A DNA stretch of 64,000 bases. Origin: Nostoc sp. UHCC 0302. Lineage in GTDB: Bacteria > Cyanobacteriota > Cyanobacteriia > Cyanobacteriales > Nostocaceae. Under the pieces are notes generated by a model, which made no database searches, was not told where the DNA came from, and saw only the letters and a list, made by a program, of their open reading frames with translations. Below, piece after piece: positions 39,165 to 50,378 of this stretch; the stretch's first letter is position 1, and each line of letters starts with the position of its first letter. The position numbers and the translations under genes are program-made. Location: positions 2,482,501-2,546,500 of the forward strand of contig NZ_CP151099.1 in the NCBI RefSeq assembly GCF_038096175.1, given 5' to 3'.

Positions 39165-39668
39165 TTAAGTTTGCAAAGCTTTGAACCACCTATTCAAAAC
39201 TGTGCTAATAGTTTGTTTAATTTGATGGTTACGGTTCCACTTCTGGAATGCCATTTCGTACTCTTCACCTTTTGTTTGAAAGGTATTCCAGAAGTCAAGC
39301 CCTGCTGGTAATCCGCAAAATAGCAAAATATACAGCGACCAAGAAACACCGCCACCACCGACTAAATCGACGAGCATCAAAAAACCATTAACAATTGCAT
39401 AATTACTTAGACGTTTCTTAAATTTTCTGAGGCGGTGGGCATCAAAAGCTTTCCGGCTTTGCATCTGGCTGTGTTGTGCTTGCCAGTCACGTTCTGCTAA
39501 ATTCAGAGACTCTGGAGAAATTTCTAACTCAGCAGCGATTTCTAACAGTTGCTGATAAGAAAATTCTGTGTCTTTGTCGTCAGCTTGACGGGCGATCGCA
39601 AATTGCAAAATTTGCTGTACATCTTCTTGGCTATAAGAACGGATGCTGTTAGGTTCAAACGCCGTCAT
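39165..39668 (-). CDS. 2TM-domain protein (167 aa), function unknown
   Basis: The N-terminal 60 residues are soluble and acidic (SYSQEDVQQILQFAIARQA, then a helix ending in LEISPESLNLAERDW), resembling small regulatory helical domains found before 2TM modules. Residues about 85-135 form two hydrophobic segments (YAIVNGFLMLVDLVGG and WSLYILLFCGLPAGLDFW) of the 2TM type. The C-terminus is basic and probably cytoplasmic. No catalytic residues are recognisable. A sensory or scaffolding role is possible but unsupported. It lies 132 bases before the creatininase-family gene stop, which is on the same strand. Confidence 0.8.
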   Translation of the reverse strand: MTAFEPNSIRSYSQEDVQQILQFAIARQADDKDTEFSYQQLLEIAAELEISPESLNLAERDWQAQHSQMQSRKAFDAHRLRKFKKRLSNYAIVNGFLMLVDLVGGGGVSWSLYILLFCGLPAGLDFWNTFQTKGEEYEMAFQKWNRNHQIKQTISTVLNRWFKALQT

Positions 39669-39760
39669 AATTTTTTCTCTTATTATTACTTTGATTAGAT
39701 ATTTGCCACCACCAGCAGCATTATTTCCATTATTCCTAGATTAGCAAATCTAGATAAGAC

Positions 39761-39781
39761 TGGGGATTGGGGATTGGGGAT
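39761..39781. repeat. Three tandem copies of a 7-bp repeat (TGGGGAT)
   Basis: Exact threefold tandem TGGGGAT, the short tandemly repeated heptamer type common in filamentous cyanobacteria. It lies between two minus-strand genes. Confidence 0.85.
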
Positions 39782-39799
39782 TAGTTCTCTCCCTGTCTC

Positions 39800-40603
39800 C
39801 TAATGTGATTTTGGTTGTCGAAAGGCGTAAATATCTTGAATGACTTCTACCCAACCGTTAGCAACAGATTCGAGGATGCGATCGCCTTTTTCTTTAGTTG
39901 CGGTTGTCGCGTCGCCAATCACGCCACTTTTACTAATATCCCGCGTTACCCAAGCCACGGGTAACTTACCCTCCCAACTTAGCAAACTACTTTCTTCCTG
40001 TTCTGGTGGATATTCAGCAACAGCTTTTTCCAGCTTTACTTGTTCTGGCAAAATTGTGAGCATAATGCTAGTTTCTGCATCTCCAGCGTGCATTCCTAAC
40101 TGTGCCTCTTTTGGAGTCAATAATTCTTTAGTAATATTAGGCACACGCCAAGTAAACAGCGGAAACACCAAAAAATCATTATACTTAACGTGCAAATCCC
40201 GCGCGGCTAGCTGCATTACTTGGGGTTGTCCACCGTGGGAGTTCATTAACACCAATTTTCTAAATCCAGCACGATAGATGCTTTCTCCCACCTCCATAAT
40301 GATTGCCGTGAGAGTTGCCGTACTCAGGGTAATTGTACCGGGAAAATCCCAATGTTCATTAGATTTACCATAATAAAGAGTTGGTAAGGCATAGGCGGGA
40401 ATCCTCGTGTCCAGCTTTTCTAGAGCTTTTCCTAGTACCCCAACACCAATAGCAGCATCCACAATCAACGGCAGATGTGGGCCATGTTGCTCAATTGCCC
40501 CTACTGGTTGGATGATTACCACATTTTCCTTATCTGGCATAGCTTGGATATCAGTCCAAGCGAGGTAGGGAAAAAAGCGTTCTGGGGGAATAAAGCTGTG
40601 CAT
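39800..40603 (-). CDS. Creatininase-family metal-dependent amidohydrolase (267 aa)
   Basis: The family binds two divalent metals and hydrolyses cyclic amides such as creatinine. In bacteria it includes formamide hydrolases of riboflavin/F420 and mycofactocin pathways. Here the metal-site motifs are VGAIEQHGPHLPLIVDA near residue 35 (Glu-x-His and Asp) and MNSHGGQP near 120, with a downstream acidic motif MHAGDAETSIM. The length is normal. The exact substrate in cyanobacteria is not known to me, and the neighbours (2TM protein, ROK kinase) give no clue. The start at 40603 gives MHSFIPPERFFPYLAW, the usual family N-terminus. Confidence 0.9.
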   Translation of the reverse strand: MHSFIPPERFFPYLAWTDIQAMPDKENVVIIQPVGAIEQHGPHLPLIVDAAIGVGVLGKALEKLDTRIPAYALPTLYYGKSNEHWDFPGTITLSTATLTAIIMEVGESIYRAGFRKLVLMNSHGGQPQVMQLAARDLHVKYNDFLVFPLFTWRVPNITKELLTPKEAQLGMHAGDAETSIMLTILPEQVKLEKAVAEYPPEQEESSLLSWEGKLPVAWVTRDISKSGVIGDATTATKEKGDRILESVANGWVEVIQDIYAFRQPKSH

Positions 40604-40833
40604 ATTTCTGAAATCGCGCCATTTTTATTTTAATTGGCATTGGGGAGTCAGTTCTGTGCGGAGGGAACCCCCACAGAAATGGCGTCATTGGGCATCGGAG
40701 ATCGGGGATAATTTATTTCATATTCTTCAGTCCCTAATCCCTATTTTTTAATGATGTGAAGACTATCAAAACATTCAAACTTTACTTGATATAGCAGAGC
40801 ATAATAGCCAAAGAATCACGAGGACTTAAGCTA

Positions 40834-41541
40834 ATGGTTGAAGAAAATGGATCGATTCGCACCCTATCGATTGACATTGGCGGTAGTGGGGTGAAAGCTA
40901 TGGTTTTGGATATCACGGGAAATCCTTTGACAGAAAGGGCGCGTTTGGATACTCCTCAACCTGCTACACCAGAGGTTGTGATTAATGCAATTGTCGTTTT
41001 AGCAGCAGCTCAAGGTGAATTTCATCGCGTTTCGGTAGGTTTTCCTGGTGTGGTACGGTCTGGAGTTACAGAAACAGCGGTAAACTTACATCAAGATTGG
41101 ATCGGGTTTGATTTGGAAACAGTATTGTCAAAACGCTTAGACAAACCTGTACGGGTGATTAATGATGCAGATATGCAAGGGCTAGGAGCGATCGCAGGTA
41201 AAGGTGTGGAATTAGTTATTACTTTAGGTACAGGGTTTGGTTCGGCTTTGTTTGTGGATGGTAAACTCGTGCCGAACATGGAAATGGGACATCATCCCTT
41301 TCGCAAAGGAGAGACTTTCGAGGAACAACTAGGGCGTGCAGAGTTAGAAAAAATTGGTGAGAAAAGATGGAACAGGCGTTTAGAAAAAGCGATCGCATCT
41401 TTGCAACGTCTGTTCAATTATGATTACCTTTACATAGGCGGTGGTGAAGCCGTCAGAGTGAATCTCCAGCTACCGTTAAATGTAAAACTCATCCCTAATA
41501 TCACTGGTTTATTAGGCGGTATTGCTTTGTGGCGAAATTAG
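40834..41541 (+). CDS. ROK-family sugar kinase, probably polyphosphate-dependent glucokinase
   Basis: The 235-aa protein opens with the phosphate-binding LSIDIGGSGVKAMVLD loop and keeps the sugar/catalytic segment VRVINDADMQGLGA and a second phosphate loop VITLGTGFGSALF. The segment after that (MEMGHHPFRKGETFEEQLG) replaces the zinc-binding CxCGxxGC signature of many ROK proteins, as in polyphosphate glucokinases. It is short for a ROK glucokinase, also like that group. It would phosphorylate glucose with polyphosphate or ATP in the cytoplasm. The donor cannot be told from sequence. It stands alone, 200 bases before an SDR gene. Confidence 0.85.
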   Translation: MVEENGSIRTLSIDIGGSGVKAMVLDITGNPLTERARLDTPQPATPEVVINAIVVLAAAQGEFHRVSVGFPGVVRSGVTETAVNLHQDWIGFDLETVLSKRLDKPVRVINDADMQGLGAIAGKGVELVITLGTGFGSALFVDGKLVPNMEMGHHPFRKGETFEEQLGRAELEKIGEKRWNRRLEKAIASLQRLFNYDYLYIGGGEAVRVNLQLPLNVKLIPNITGLLGGIALWRN

Positions 41542-41742
41542 AAAAAAGGAAAGGAGTTACGAATTAGTAGTTAAAAATTAATAGTTATTATTGTCCCCCT
41601 GCTCTCTGCTCCTCGGTCACTGAGCGTAGCGGAAGTGCTGCCCCTATGCCCATCTCTACCCTGCGCGTAAGCCTTCTGAGGGATGTACTTATCCTTAATA
41701 AAACTTAAACATGGAATAAGGACAGGGTAGAGATGTTTAACC

Positions 41743-42762
41743 ATGCAATTGAAGCCAATTAATCAGCAGGTAGTAGTCATCGTTGGGGCTTCCAGCGGTA
41801 TCGGGCGGGAGACGGCAGAGAAGTTTGCCCGACGCGGTGCAAAGGTAGTAGTTGCAGCACGCAGCGAACCAGGGCTGAAGTCGTTAGTAGAAGAAATCCG
41901 CAGCTTTGGCGGTGAAGCGATCGCAGTTGTGGCGGATGTGAGTGATTTTCAGCAGGTAAAGGCGATCGCAGATAAAGCCGTAGCAGAATATGGACGGTTA
42001 GATACTTGGGTTCATGCTGCTGCTACAGGTGTAATTGCACCTTTTGAGAAAATTACACCAGAAGAGTTTCAGCGTGTAATTAATGTCACGTTAATGGGAC
42101 AAGTACACGGTGCAATGGCAGCGCTCCCTTATCTTAAACAAGAGGGACGTGGGGCATTAATTCATATTTCCTCAATGGAAGGTAGGCGCAGTTTGCCGCT
42201 GCAAAGTCCTTATTCTTCTGCAAAACATGGCTTAGAAGGTTTCTTGGATGCGTTGCGTGTGGAGTTGCAATACCAAAAATGGCCTATCAGCGTCACCTCA
42301 ATATTGCCTGCAACAATCAACACTCCTTTTTACAATAAAGTTGGCACTAAGCTAGGGGTAAAACCGACCGGAATACCACCGTATTATCAACCCAGCATAG
42401 TTGCTGATGCCATTCTCTATGCTGCTGAACACCCCACGCGCGATTATGTCGTCGGGGATGCAGGCAAAGTGTTAGATTTGCTGCAACGCATTTCGCCTCC
42501 CCTAGCGGATGCACTGTTACAAGCGATCGCTATTCCAGGACAGTATACCAGTGAGCCAAAATCAGAGGACGGGCCAAATAATGTTTTTGGTACAGCAATT
42601 CCCGAATATGACCGTGTTGAAGGAGATTTTAAACACTTAACAATACCCAGTTTCTTAGAGTGGTTGGATAGGAATCCGCCGCTGAAGTGGGGGACGTTAG
42701 GGTTAGCAGCGTTGGGTTTTGCGGCGATTCTTGGGGGGTGGCGTCCGGGGAATGATGTTTGA
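41743..42762 (+). CDS. Short-chain dehydrogenase/reductase with C-terminal membrane segment (339 aa)
   Basis: A classical SDR Rossmann domain occupies residues 8-250: VGASSGIGRETAEKFARRG (cofactor loop), VADVSD, HAAATGV (in place of NNAG), ISSME and the catalytic YSSAKHG (Tyr-x-x-x-Lys). An arginine after the second strand (AARSE) suggests NADPH. A tail of about 60 residues ends in a short hydrophobic segment (LGLAALGFAAILGGW) that probably anchors it to a membrane. The length resembles cyanobacterial SDRs of unknown substrate. A strong hairpin follows the stop. Confidence 0.9.
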   Translation: MQLKPINQQVVVIVGASSGIGRETAEKFARRGAKVVVAARSEPGLKSLVEEIRSFGGEAIAVVADVSDFQQVKAIADKAVAEYGRLDTWVHAAATGVIAPFEKITPEEFQRVINVTLMGQVHGAMAALPYLKQEGRGALIHISSMEGRRSLPLQSPYSSAKHGLEGFLDALRVELQYQKWPISVTSILPATINTPFYNKVGTKLGVKPTGIPPYYQPSIVADAILYAAEHPTRDYVVGDAGKVLDLLQRISPPLADALLQAIAIPGQYTSEPKSEDGPNNVFGTAIPEYDRVEGDFKHLTIPSFLEWLDRNPPLKWGTLGLAALGFAAILGGWRPGNDV

Positions 42763-42779
42763 TTAGCAAACCGCGAAAA

Positions 42780-42803
42780 ATGGTAGCACAACTGTGCTAC
42801 CAT
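42780..42803 (+). terminator. Hairpin terminator after the SDR gene
   Basis: A perfect 11-bp stem (ATGGTAGCACA with TGTGCTACCAT) and a 2-base loop are followed by ATATTTTGTATTTT, 17 bases after the SDR stop. Confidence 0.78.
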
Positions 42804-43237
42804 ACGATATTTTGTATTTTACTTAATTAAAAATTAGTGTAAAACCAATTCACGAAAATCTTGATAAGTATAGATTTCTCGTAGGGACACGGCGTTGCCA
42901 TGTTCCTACGTACTTTTTTGTATCATTTTTAAAGTTAAATAATATAAGTAGGTGGGCATTGCCATGACTCATCTACAACTAGTATTTAATATCAATTCTT
43001 TAAATGAAACCAACACATCATACTACTTCCCTGCGGGACGCTGCGCGTTAGCGAAGCTTTCGCTTTAGCGATACGTGGAAGCAAGCTAAGTAGTAGGGCT
43101 TAAACGCAACTACAAGCCTGATTTAATCTCTCGTCATATTTTAGATAAACAATATAAAGCGTTAACTTTGCTTTGATTACGGGAATCATCATAGTAACCA
43201 GCAAAATTTATGATTAAAAACATTTAAGCAACTAATA
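42804..43237. other. Intergenic region with REP-like palindromes
   Basis: AT-rich spacer upstream of the kinase hybrid. It contains a GC-rich palindromic patch around 43028-43090 (GCGGGACGCTGCGCG and AGCGAAGCTTTCGCT), of the same type as in 29505-29700. No gene is visible. The promoter of the kinase gene should lie in 43100-43230. Confidence 0.55.
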
Positions 43238-46200
43238 ATGTTTAAATTGATCTCCCGCATCCCAGACTATAGTATTACAAACTTAATTTGTGAAGCTACT
43301 ACTACAGTAGTTTATCAAGCATATTCCAAGGTTAATGAATACTCAGTTATTATTAAACTTCTCAAAGCAGAATATCCTACTGTCAAAGAGATTGCTCAAC
43401 TTAAGCACGAATACGAAATTATCCAAAATTTGAACATTGCAGGTGTAATCAAACCCCATGAATTAATCAGTTACGATAACGGCTACAGTAATGGTCTAGC
43501 ACTGGTTTTAGAAGACTTTGGTGGAGAATCTTTAAAAGATCAAATATCTAATACAGGCATTGAACTTATAAAATTTCTCAACATCGCTGGCCAAATTACT
43601 GAAACCTTGGGTGAGCTACATACCCACCATATTATTCATAAGGATCTTAAGCCAGAAAACATTCTTTATAACCCCAATACTGAGAAAATAAAACTTATTG
43701 ACTTCAGCATCGCTTCGCTGTTGTCAAAAGAAAGCCCAGAAATTAGTAGCCTCAACCTTCTAGAAGGAACGCTGGCTTATATGTCGCCAGAGCAAACTGG
43801 ACGCATCAACCGAACCTTAGATTATCGTACAGATTTTTACTCAGTAGGTGTCATTTTCTACGAGATGCTGACGGGTCAGCTTCCCTTCCAGAATGCCCAA
43901 GACCCAATGGAGTTGGTGCATTGTCACATTGCAAAAATTCCAGTAGCTCCTCACGAGATTAATCCTAAAGTACCATTAGGAATCTCTGCGATCGCGATGA
44001 AACTCCTGAGCAAAACTGCTGAAGACCGCTACCAGAGTGCTTACGGATTAAAGGCTGACCTAGAGCAAGCAGCAATACAATTGCAAACAACAGGCAGCAT
44101 TGAGCTTTTTACCCTAGGTCAGCAAGATTTTTCGCATCAATTCCAAATAGCTCAAAAACTTTACGGTCGGGAAGTAGAAGTGGCGGCTTTAATGGCTGCC
44201 TTTGAGAGAGTCAGTCTTGGAGAGAGTGAAGTTGTGTTGGTAGGGGGATACTCAGGTATCGGCAAATCCTCACTAGTTAACGAAGTTCACAAACCGATTG
44301 TGCGGCAACGAGGTTACTTCATAGGTGGTAAATTTGACCAACTTAAACGAGATATTCCTTATGCTTCTTTGATTCAAGCATTTCGAGAATTGATGCGACA
44401 ACTGTTAACTGAAACCCAAGCCAGAGTTGAGGTTTGGAAAAATAAATTACTACAAGCATTGGGAGTTAATGGTCAAGTTATTATTGATGTCATCCCGGAA
44501 GTAGAACTAATTATTGGGCAGCAGGCGCCTGTTCCGCAGTTGGGGGTTGCTGAGTCTCAGAACCGTTTTAATCGGGTGTTTAAGCAATTTATCCATGCCT
44601 TTACTGCTGCTGAACATCCCTTAGTGCTGTTTTTAGATGACCTCCAATGGGCAGATGCTGCCTCTGTGAAGCTGGTCGAGAATTTGATGACTGACCCAGA
44701 AAGTCAGTATCTATTGCTGATTGGGGCTTATCGAGATAACGAAGTTAGTCCCACCCATCCGCTGATACTTATGTTAGAGACAATTCGGGCATCTGGGGCA
44801 ATTGTTGAAGAGTTGCTCTTAAAACCATTAGCAACACCTCATATTACTCAACTGCTTACTGACACGTTCAATTGCGAATTATCTCAGGCAGAACCTTTAG
44901 CTGATTTGCTATTTCAAAAAACCCAAGGTAATCCATTTTTCTTGACTCAGTTACTAAAAATATTGCATCAAGATAATCTCTTGACATTTGATTATCGTTC
45001 GGGTTTTTGGCACTGGGATCTCAACAAAATTCAGGAACAAGCCATTACCGATAATGTCGTCGATTTAATGGTGAATAAAATTCAGAGGCTGTCAGAACCG
45101 ACGCAGCAAGTTTTACAATTAGCTGCTTGTGTTGGTAATCGGTTTAATTTAGAAATTCTAGCTGTAGTAAACGAAAAATCTGCATCAGCAACAGCAGTTG
45201 ATTTATGGGAAGCTTTGCGGGCGGGATTAATTCTTCCCTTGAGCGATACTTACAAAATTCCTCAGTTATTGAATCAATCGGAATTGGCAACATACTGCGA
45301 TACTGCGGTAAAAGTTGATTATAAGTTCTTGCACGATCGCGTTCAGCAAGCTGCCTATTCTTTAATTCCAACTGGTCAGCAACAAGAAGTACATCTGAAA
45401 ATTGGCAAATTACTATTACACAATACTGAAAAAGCCCAGTTGGAAGAGCATCTTTTTGATATTGTCAACCATCTCAATGCTGGAGAAGCATTGATTGTTG
45501 AACCAGCAGAAAGATATGAACTAGCAGAATTAAATCTGAAAGCAGGTCAGCGAGCAAAATCTTCTTCGGCGTTTGTAACTGCACTAAAATTGTTGAAAAC
45601 AGGGATGAGCTATCTCCCTGACAATAGCTGGCAAGATAAATATTTACTCACACTAACTTTATATTTACAATCTGGAGAAGCAGAATTTTTAAATGGTGAA
45701 TATGAGCAAGCTTTGCTGATTTTTGAGCAGACTTTCAGCAAAGTTAAAACTACTCTTGATATGTGCCGAGTGAATGAATATCGGATTATGTGTTATCGCA
45801 TGGAGAATGACTTAAACTCCGCCTATGAAATTGGGTTAAACACCTTAGAACTTTTAGGCTTGAAGTTTACAGCTTATCCTGATGATGCATATCTGTTAGA
45901 AAAACTGAATCAGACAAAAAAAATTATTGGCGATCGCTCAACTTTTAGTCTTGCAGAACTACCACAAATGCAAGACGAAGAGAAGTTAATGGCTCAACGC
46001 ATCTTAAAAGAAGTCTGGCCTATTGCCTACTTTTTAGGATCTAAAGCGTTGCACATTACATCGATGAATATAACTCAACTTTCAGTTCAGTATGGCAACT
46101 CACCAATTTCGGTATTTGGCTATATGCTTTATGCCTTTAATCTGGTGTTTCAATATGGTGAGGTAGATTCGGGCTATGAGTTTGGTGAATTATCTCTGCG

Positions 46201-48703
46201 GCTGCATGAAATTTTAAGGACGAAGGAATTAGAAGCGAATATTTTGAATATGTGGGGAGGTTTAATCTGTCACTACAAAGACCACATTAGTGAGGGTAAA
46301 CCTTATTTATTAAAAGGATTTAATAGTGGATTAGAAACAGGTTCTTACCAATGGTCTGGTTATTGTTCAGTTAATTTTTTGTGGCAATGTTTATTCGGAA
46401 ATGAATCTTTGGAAACAACGGCAGAAGTAGCCGAAGATTTTATTCCTACTCTCCGCAAGATTGACAAAAATATGTTGAACTACCATCTGTTGGCTATGGA
46501 AGCGATCGCTAACCTAACTAAGCCAGTAGCCAAGATTGACCAGCTTGTTGGAACTTGGGCAGATGAACAGCAAGTGCTAGAATTTGCCCTGGCATCTTCG
46601 GATATGTTGAGTGCATTTGTAGTTTACATATATAAACTTGCGCTCTGTAACTGGTATGGAGAGTATACCAAAGCTGTTGAATATGCAGACAATGCCGAAA
46701 AATTTGTTGGGGGAGCGCGAGGAATTTTTATTAATCCGGTTTTCTACTTTCACCAAAGTGTTGCTTTGGCAGGAGCTTATGCAGAGGCAGATATAGAAAC
46801 TCAAGTAATTTATCTACATAAACTAAATACCAACTTAGAAAAATTCCAGCAATGGGCAATACACTGCTCAGCGAATTACCAACATAAGTTTCTGCTAATT
46901 CAAGCTGAAATTGCTCGGATTTCCCAACAAGATTATCAGGCAATGGAACTGTATGATCAAGCGATCGCTTCTGCTGCCGAAAACGGTTATTTACAAAATG
47001 AAGCTTTAGCAAACGAACTGGCATTTCGATTTTACTTGGCTAAGGGTAGGAAAAACTTTGCCAAAGTTTATTTTAAAGAAGCCCGCTATTGCTATCTCAA
47101 GTGGCAAGCTACGGGTAAAGTCCAGCAACTGGACGAAGAATATTCCCAACTTTTTAGAGATACAGCCAGGGAAGCAAATGGGCGAGGTACGGCTACAAAA
47201 CAGATTCCGGATATTTCTGAAGCTAAAACCCAAACTCTAGATATCAGCACAGCGATTAAAGCATCACAAGCACTGTCAAGCGAGATGGAGCTAAGCCGAT
47301 TGCTGGAAAAAATGATGACAATTGCAATTGAGAATGCTGGCGCTCAAATGGGATATCTACTTGTCAGACGGGAGAACCAATGGCTGATTGAAGTTGAGGG
47401 AAGCGTTAATCGCGACCAAGTTACAGTGCAATCATCTAGTCTGGTTCAAGTAAGGAATAAACTGCCAGCTTTGCTGATTAACTATGTTGAAAGAACAAAA
47501 GAAAGTTTGGTTTTAGACGATGCCAGCCATACAGAGCGTTTTGCCAGCGACAACTATATTGTTGCCAATCAACCCAAATCAGTTTTATGTTCGCCTTTCG
47601 CTCATCAGGGCAAGCTGACTGGAGTTCTTTACCTAGAAAACAACCTTACCACCGGAGCCTTTACCGCAGACCGACTAGAGGTACTAAATCTATTGACTTC
47701 GCAAGTTTCCATCTCTATGGAAAATGCTCGGCTTTACACAAATTTGCATATATACTCTCAGGAGTTAGAAGTTTCGGAAACACAAGCGCGTGAAAAAGCA
47801 AAGCAGCTAGAGCAGACGCTCGATGAATTAAAGCTCACCCAGTCTCAGATGGTGCAAAGCGAAAAAATGTCTAGCTTGGGGCAGTTGGTGGCGGGCGTTG
47901 CTCATGAGATCAATAACCCTGTCAGCTTTATCTATGGCAACCTAACTCATGTGAAGAATTATGTCAAAGACTTGATGAATGTAGTAGAACTTTATCAGCA
48001 GCAAAACCAGAATTTACCACCTAAAGTTCAGAATGAGATAGATGCGGTTGACTTAGATTTTTTGATGGAAGACTTACCTAAGCTTTTAGCTTCAATGAAA
48101 GTAGGAGCTGATCGCATTCGCCAGATAGTATTGTCTTTAAGAAACTTTTCTCGCCTAGATGAAGCTGAAGTCAAAGCTGTTGATATACATGAGGGCATTG
48201 ATAGCACTCTGATGATTTTGCAAAATCGGCTTAAACCCGAACCAGACTCTCCGGGAATTCAGGTAATACAGGAGTACGGTAACCTACCACCCATAGAGTG
48301 CTACCCAGGGCAACTAAATCAGGTTTTTATGAACTTGCTCGCAAATGCGATCGATTCTTTAGAGGAATTTAACGAACATCGGACTTATGCCGATATCGTA
48401 CGTCAGCCAAGTATTATTACAATTCGTACTACTGTTGAAGGTGATTTTGCCGTCATCCGCATTGCTGACAATGGTTCTGGTATGTCTGAGGATGTGCGCC
48501 GCCAACTCTTTACACCCTTTTTTACAACCAAAGGTGTTGGTAAAGGCACTGGTTTAGGGCTATCTATTAGTTACCAGATTGTGACTAATAAACATAAAGG
48601 ACAGTTGGAGTGTATATCAGTTTTAGGACAAGGGGCGGAATTTATTATTTCTATCCCTATCTTTATGCCGCTTAGGGCAAAGCTAGAAGCCCTGCTTGTC
48701 TAA
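43238..48703 (+). CDS. Hybrid Ser/Thr protein kinase-AAA ATPase-GAF-histidine kinase (1821 aa)
   Basis: Four parts are visible in order. A Hanks-type Ser/Thr kinase (about 8-275) has [11 protein letters not shown] near 134, DFSIAS and a YMSPEQTGR activation segment. A large AAA/ORC-type ATPase (about 310-600) has [11 protein letters not shown] near 341 and [15 protein letters not shown] helical TPR-like region of about 700 residues follows. A GAF domain (about 1345-1497) leads through a coiled coil to a histidine kinase: H-box [12 protein letters not shown] near 1556, N-box [12 protein letters not shown], and ADNGSGM and [12 protein letters not shown]. This is the dual-kinase (HstK-like) architecture found in heterocystous cyanobacteria. 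Signal and partner are unknown, and no response regulator is adjacent. It should be a cytoplasmic integrator of stress or nutrient signals. Confidence 0.94.
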   Translation: MFKLISRIPDYSITNLICEATTTVVYQAYSKVNEYSVIIKLLKAEYPTVKEIAQLKHEYEIIQNLNIAGVIKPHELISYDNGYSNGLALVLEDFGGESLKDQISNTGIELIKFLNIAGQITETLGELHTHHIIHKDLKPENILYNPNTEKIKLIDFSIASLLSKESPEISSLNLLEGTLAYMSPEQTGRINRTLDYRTDFYSVGVIFYEMLTGQLPFQNAQDPMELVHCHIAKIPVAPHEINPKVPLGISAIAMKLLSKTAEDRYQSAYGLKADLEQAAIQLQTTGSIELFTLGQQDFSHQFQIAQKLYGREVEVAALMAAFERVSLGESEVVLVGGYSGIGKSSLVNEVHKPIVRQRGYFIGGKFDQLKRDIPYASLIQAFRELMRQLLTETQARVEVWKNKLLQALGVNGQVIIDVIPEVELIIGQQAPVPQLGVAESQNRFNRVFKQFIHAFTAAEHPLVLFLDDLQWADAASVKLVENLMTDPESQYLLLIGAYRDNEVSPTHPLILMLETIRASGAIVEELLLKPLATPHITQLLTDTFNCELSQAEPLADLLFQKTQGNPFFLTQLLKILHQDNLLTFDYRSGFWHWDLNKIQEQAITDNVVDLMVNKIQRLSEPTQQVLQLAACVGNRFNLEILAVVNEKSASATAVDLWEALRAGLILPLSDTYKIPQLLNQSELATYCDTAVKVDYKFLHDRVQQAAYSLIPTGQQQEVHLKIGKLLLHNTEKAQLEEHLFDIVNHLNAGEALIVEPAERYELAELNLKAGQRAKSSSAFVTALKLLKTGMSYLPDNSWQDKYLLTLTLYLQSGEAEFLNGEYEQALLIFEQTFSKVKTTLDMCRVNEYRIMCYRMENDLNSAYEIGLNTLELLGLKFTAYPDDAYLLEKLNQTKKIIGDRSTFSLAELPQMQDEEKLMAQRILKEVWPIAYFLGSKALHITSMNITQLSVQYGNSPISVFGYMLYAFNLVFQYGEVDSGYEFGELSLRLHEILRTKELEANILNMWGGLICHYKDHISEGKPYLLKGFNSGLETGSYQWSGYCSVNFLWQCLFGNESLETTAEVAEDFIPTLRKIDKNMLNYHLLAMEAIANLTKPVAKIDQLVGTWADEQQVLEFALASSDMLSAFVVYIYKLALCNWYGEYTKAVEYADNAEKFVGGARGIFINPVFYFHQSVALAGAYAEADIETQVIYLHKLNTNLEKFQQWAIHCSANYQHKFLLIQAEIARISQQDYQAMELYDQAIASAAENGYLQNEALANELAFRFYLAKGRKNFAKVYFKEARYCYLKWQATGKVQQLDEEYSQLFRDTAREANGRGTATKQIPDISEAKTQTLDISTAIKASQALSSEMELSRLLEKMMTIAIENAGAQMGYLLVRRENQWLIEVEGSVNRDQVTVQSSSLVQVRNKLPALLINYVERTKESLVLDDASHTERFASDNYIVANQPKSVLCSPFAHQGKLTGVLYLENNLTTGAFTADRLEVLNLLTSQVSISMENARLYTNLHIYSQELEVSETQAREKAKQLEQTLDELKLTQSQMVQSEKMSSLGQLVAGVAHEINNPVSFIYGNLTHVKNYVKDLMNVVELYQQQNQNLPPKVQNEIDAVDLDFLMEDLPKLLASMKVGADRIRQIVLSLRNFSRLDEAEVKAVDIHEGIDSTLMILQNRLKPEPDSPGIQVIQEYGNLPPIECYPGQLNQVFMNLLANAIDSLEEFNEHRTYADIVRQPSIITIRTTVEGDFAVIRIADNGSGMSEDVRRQLFTPFFTTKGVGKGTGLGLSISYQIVTNKHKGQLECISVLGQGAEFIISIPIFMPLRAKLEALLV

Positions 48704-48876
48704 CCGTCTTATTTAAGAAACAACGGATGTTTTATCTCAGGCAGAGGCATATCAATTCATACAACTGAGTTAACGTTTTGGCAATTAGTCTAACGATAGA
48801 TGAAGATGCGATCGCCTCAGTTTACTCATATATAGAGAAAGATTGATACTCTCTAGCTCAATCAAGAGATGCCAAC

Positions 48877-50322
48877 ATGGAATTTCTCTCGAATACCGTT
48901 GTATTGTCACGGATGCAGTTTGCACTGACTGCTTGCATCCATATGCTTTGGCCCACCCTGACAACAGGTGTGGGAATTTATTTGGTGATTATTGAAGGAC
49001 TGTGGTTAAGAACTCGCAATCCTGACTATTACTATAATGCTCGCTTTTGGTCTAAATTGTATGCCCTTAACTTCGGCGTTGGTGTAGCAACGGGTATTCC
49101 AATGGAATTTCAGTTTGGCACTAACTGGGCCCCTTTCTCAGAAGCAGTTGGCAACTTTTTTGGTAGTGTCATTGGCTTTGAAGCATCTTGGGCATTTATG
49201 CTAGAAGCTTCGTTTCTCGGCATTATGTTATTTGGCTGGGAACGTGTCAATCCCGCAATTCACTATCTCTCTACGATTCTGGTAGCAATTGGCGCAAACT
49301 TATCCACAGTTTGGATATTGTCAGCAAGTTCCTGGATGCAATCACCAGCAGGCGGAGAGATGGTTAATGGTAAGTTTGTAGTTCACGATTACTTTAAGGC
49401 AATCCTCAACCCATTTATGGGGAACAGCGTTCTGCATATGTTCCTCGCAACGCTAGAAACGTCCTTGTTTGTCGTAGGTGGGATTAGTGCCTGGTATATT
49501 TTGAGAAATCGCCATCCTCAGTTATTTTCTAAATCTTTTAAAATTGCCTTAGCAGCGGCAATTATAGTTGCTCCCTTACAAATTTATGTAGGGCATTTGA
49601 ATGCTGAACAAGTCTACCGCTATCAACCCGAAAAACTGGCGGCAATGGAGGCACAGTGGAATACAATTCCCGCTGGAGAGTCTGCTGATTGGAGCCTGCT
49701 AGCGTTACCAAACAACAAAACAGAGAAAAACGACTGGGAAATTGATGTTCCCAATGCACTGGGATACATTTTAGAATTCAAAGAAAAGTTATCTGAGCCA
49801 GTACTCGGTTTGAAAGAGTGGAAACCGGAGGATCGTCCACGTCTTGTTGGTGTAATCTACTATTCTTTTCGAATAATGGTTGGTATTGGTTTTTTGTTAG
49901 CCGGATTAATGTTCGTTAGTGTTATCTACTGGCCATTGGGTAGATTTTCGCCAGAGAAAATTACTCAGCAGCGCTGGCTGATGCGTGCTTGGATGTTTGC
50001 GGCTCCTTTGGGATTCATTGCAATTGATACGGGTTGGATTGTCCGCTGTGTTGGGCGGCAGCCGTGGACACTCTACCGAGAAATTCGCACTGTAGATTCT
50101 GCCTCTCATGTTCCTGCCAGTCATGTTCTTGCATCCCTGACAGGTTTTACAATCACTTATATTTTGCTGCTGATTGCATATATCTATTTTGGTAGTCGCA
50201 TTATTCGCAGAGGCCCGGATTTCAACTTGCCTGTACCCGGAGTTGAAGTTAGCAAACCAGCGATTAAAACAACTCCTGGAGAATTTGTTGCCGATGAACG
50301 CCCCGTGGAAGCACAACAGTAG
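48877..50322 (+). CDS. cydA: Cytochrome bd-type quinol oxidase subunit I (cydA), no cydB beside it
   Basis: The 481-aa membrane protein has the CydA landmarks: SRMQFALTACIH (heme b595 His near 22), the FEASWAFMLEASFLG acidic helix, VLHMFLATLETS (heme b558 His), the methionine ligand in FRIMVGIGF, and GRQPW of the quinol site. The Q-loop is short, as in the cyanide-insensitive group. It has about nine transmembrane helices. It would oxidise quinol and reduce O2 at high affinity in thylakoid or cytoplasmic membrane. The expected partner cydB does not follow: 56 bases after the stop lies the convergent acsF. Its place next to acsF, heme oxygenase and hemN suggests induction under low oxygen. Confidence 0.93.
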   Translation: MEFLSNTVVLSRMQFALTACIHMLWPTLTTGVGIYLVIIEGLWLRTRNPDYYYNARFWSKLYALNFGVGVATGIPMEFQFGTNWAPFSEAVGNFFGSVIGFEASWAFMLEASFLGIMLFGWERVNPAIHYLSTILVAIGANLSTVWILSASSWMQSPAGGEMVNGKFVVHDYFKAILNPFMGNSVLHMFLATLETSLFVVGGISAWYILRNRHPQLFSKSFKIALAAAIIVAPLQIYVGHLNAEQVYRYQPEKLAAMEAQWNTIPAGESADWSLLALPNNKTEKNDWEIDVPNALGYILEFKEKLSEPVLGLKEWKPEDRPRLVGVIYYSFRIMVGIGFLLAGLMFVSVIYWPLGRFSPEKITQQRWLMRAWMFAAPLGFIAIDTGWIVRCVGRQPWTLYREIRTVDSASHVPASHVLASLTGFTITYILLLIAYIYFGSRIIRRGPDFNLPVPGVEVSKPAIKTTPGEFVADERPVEAQQ

Positions 50323-50378
50323 GCAGGGGAGCAGAGGAGATAATATAATACTATCTCCTACTTTATTTAAATTCCAGA

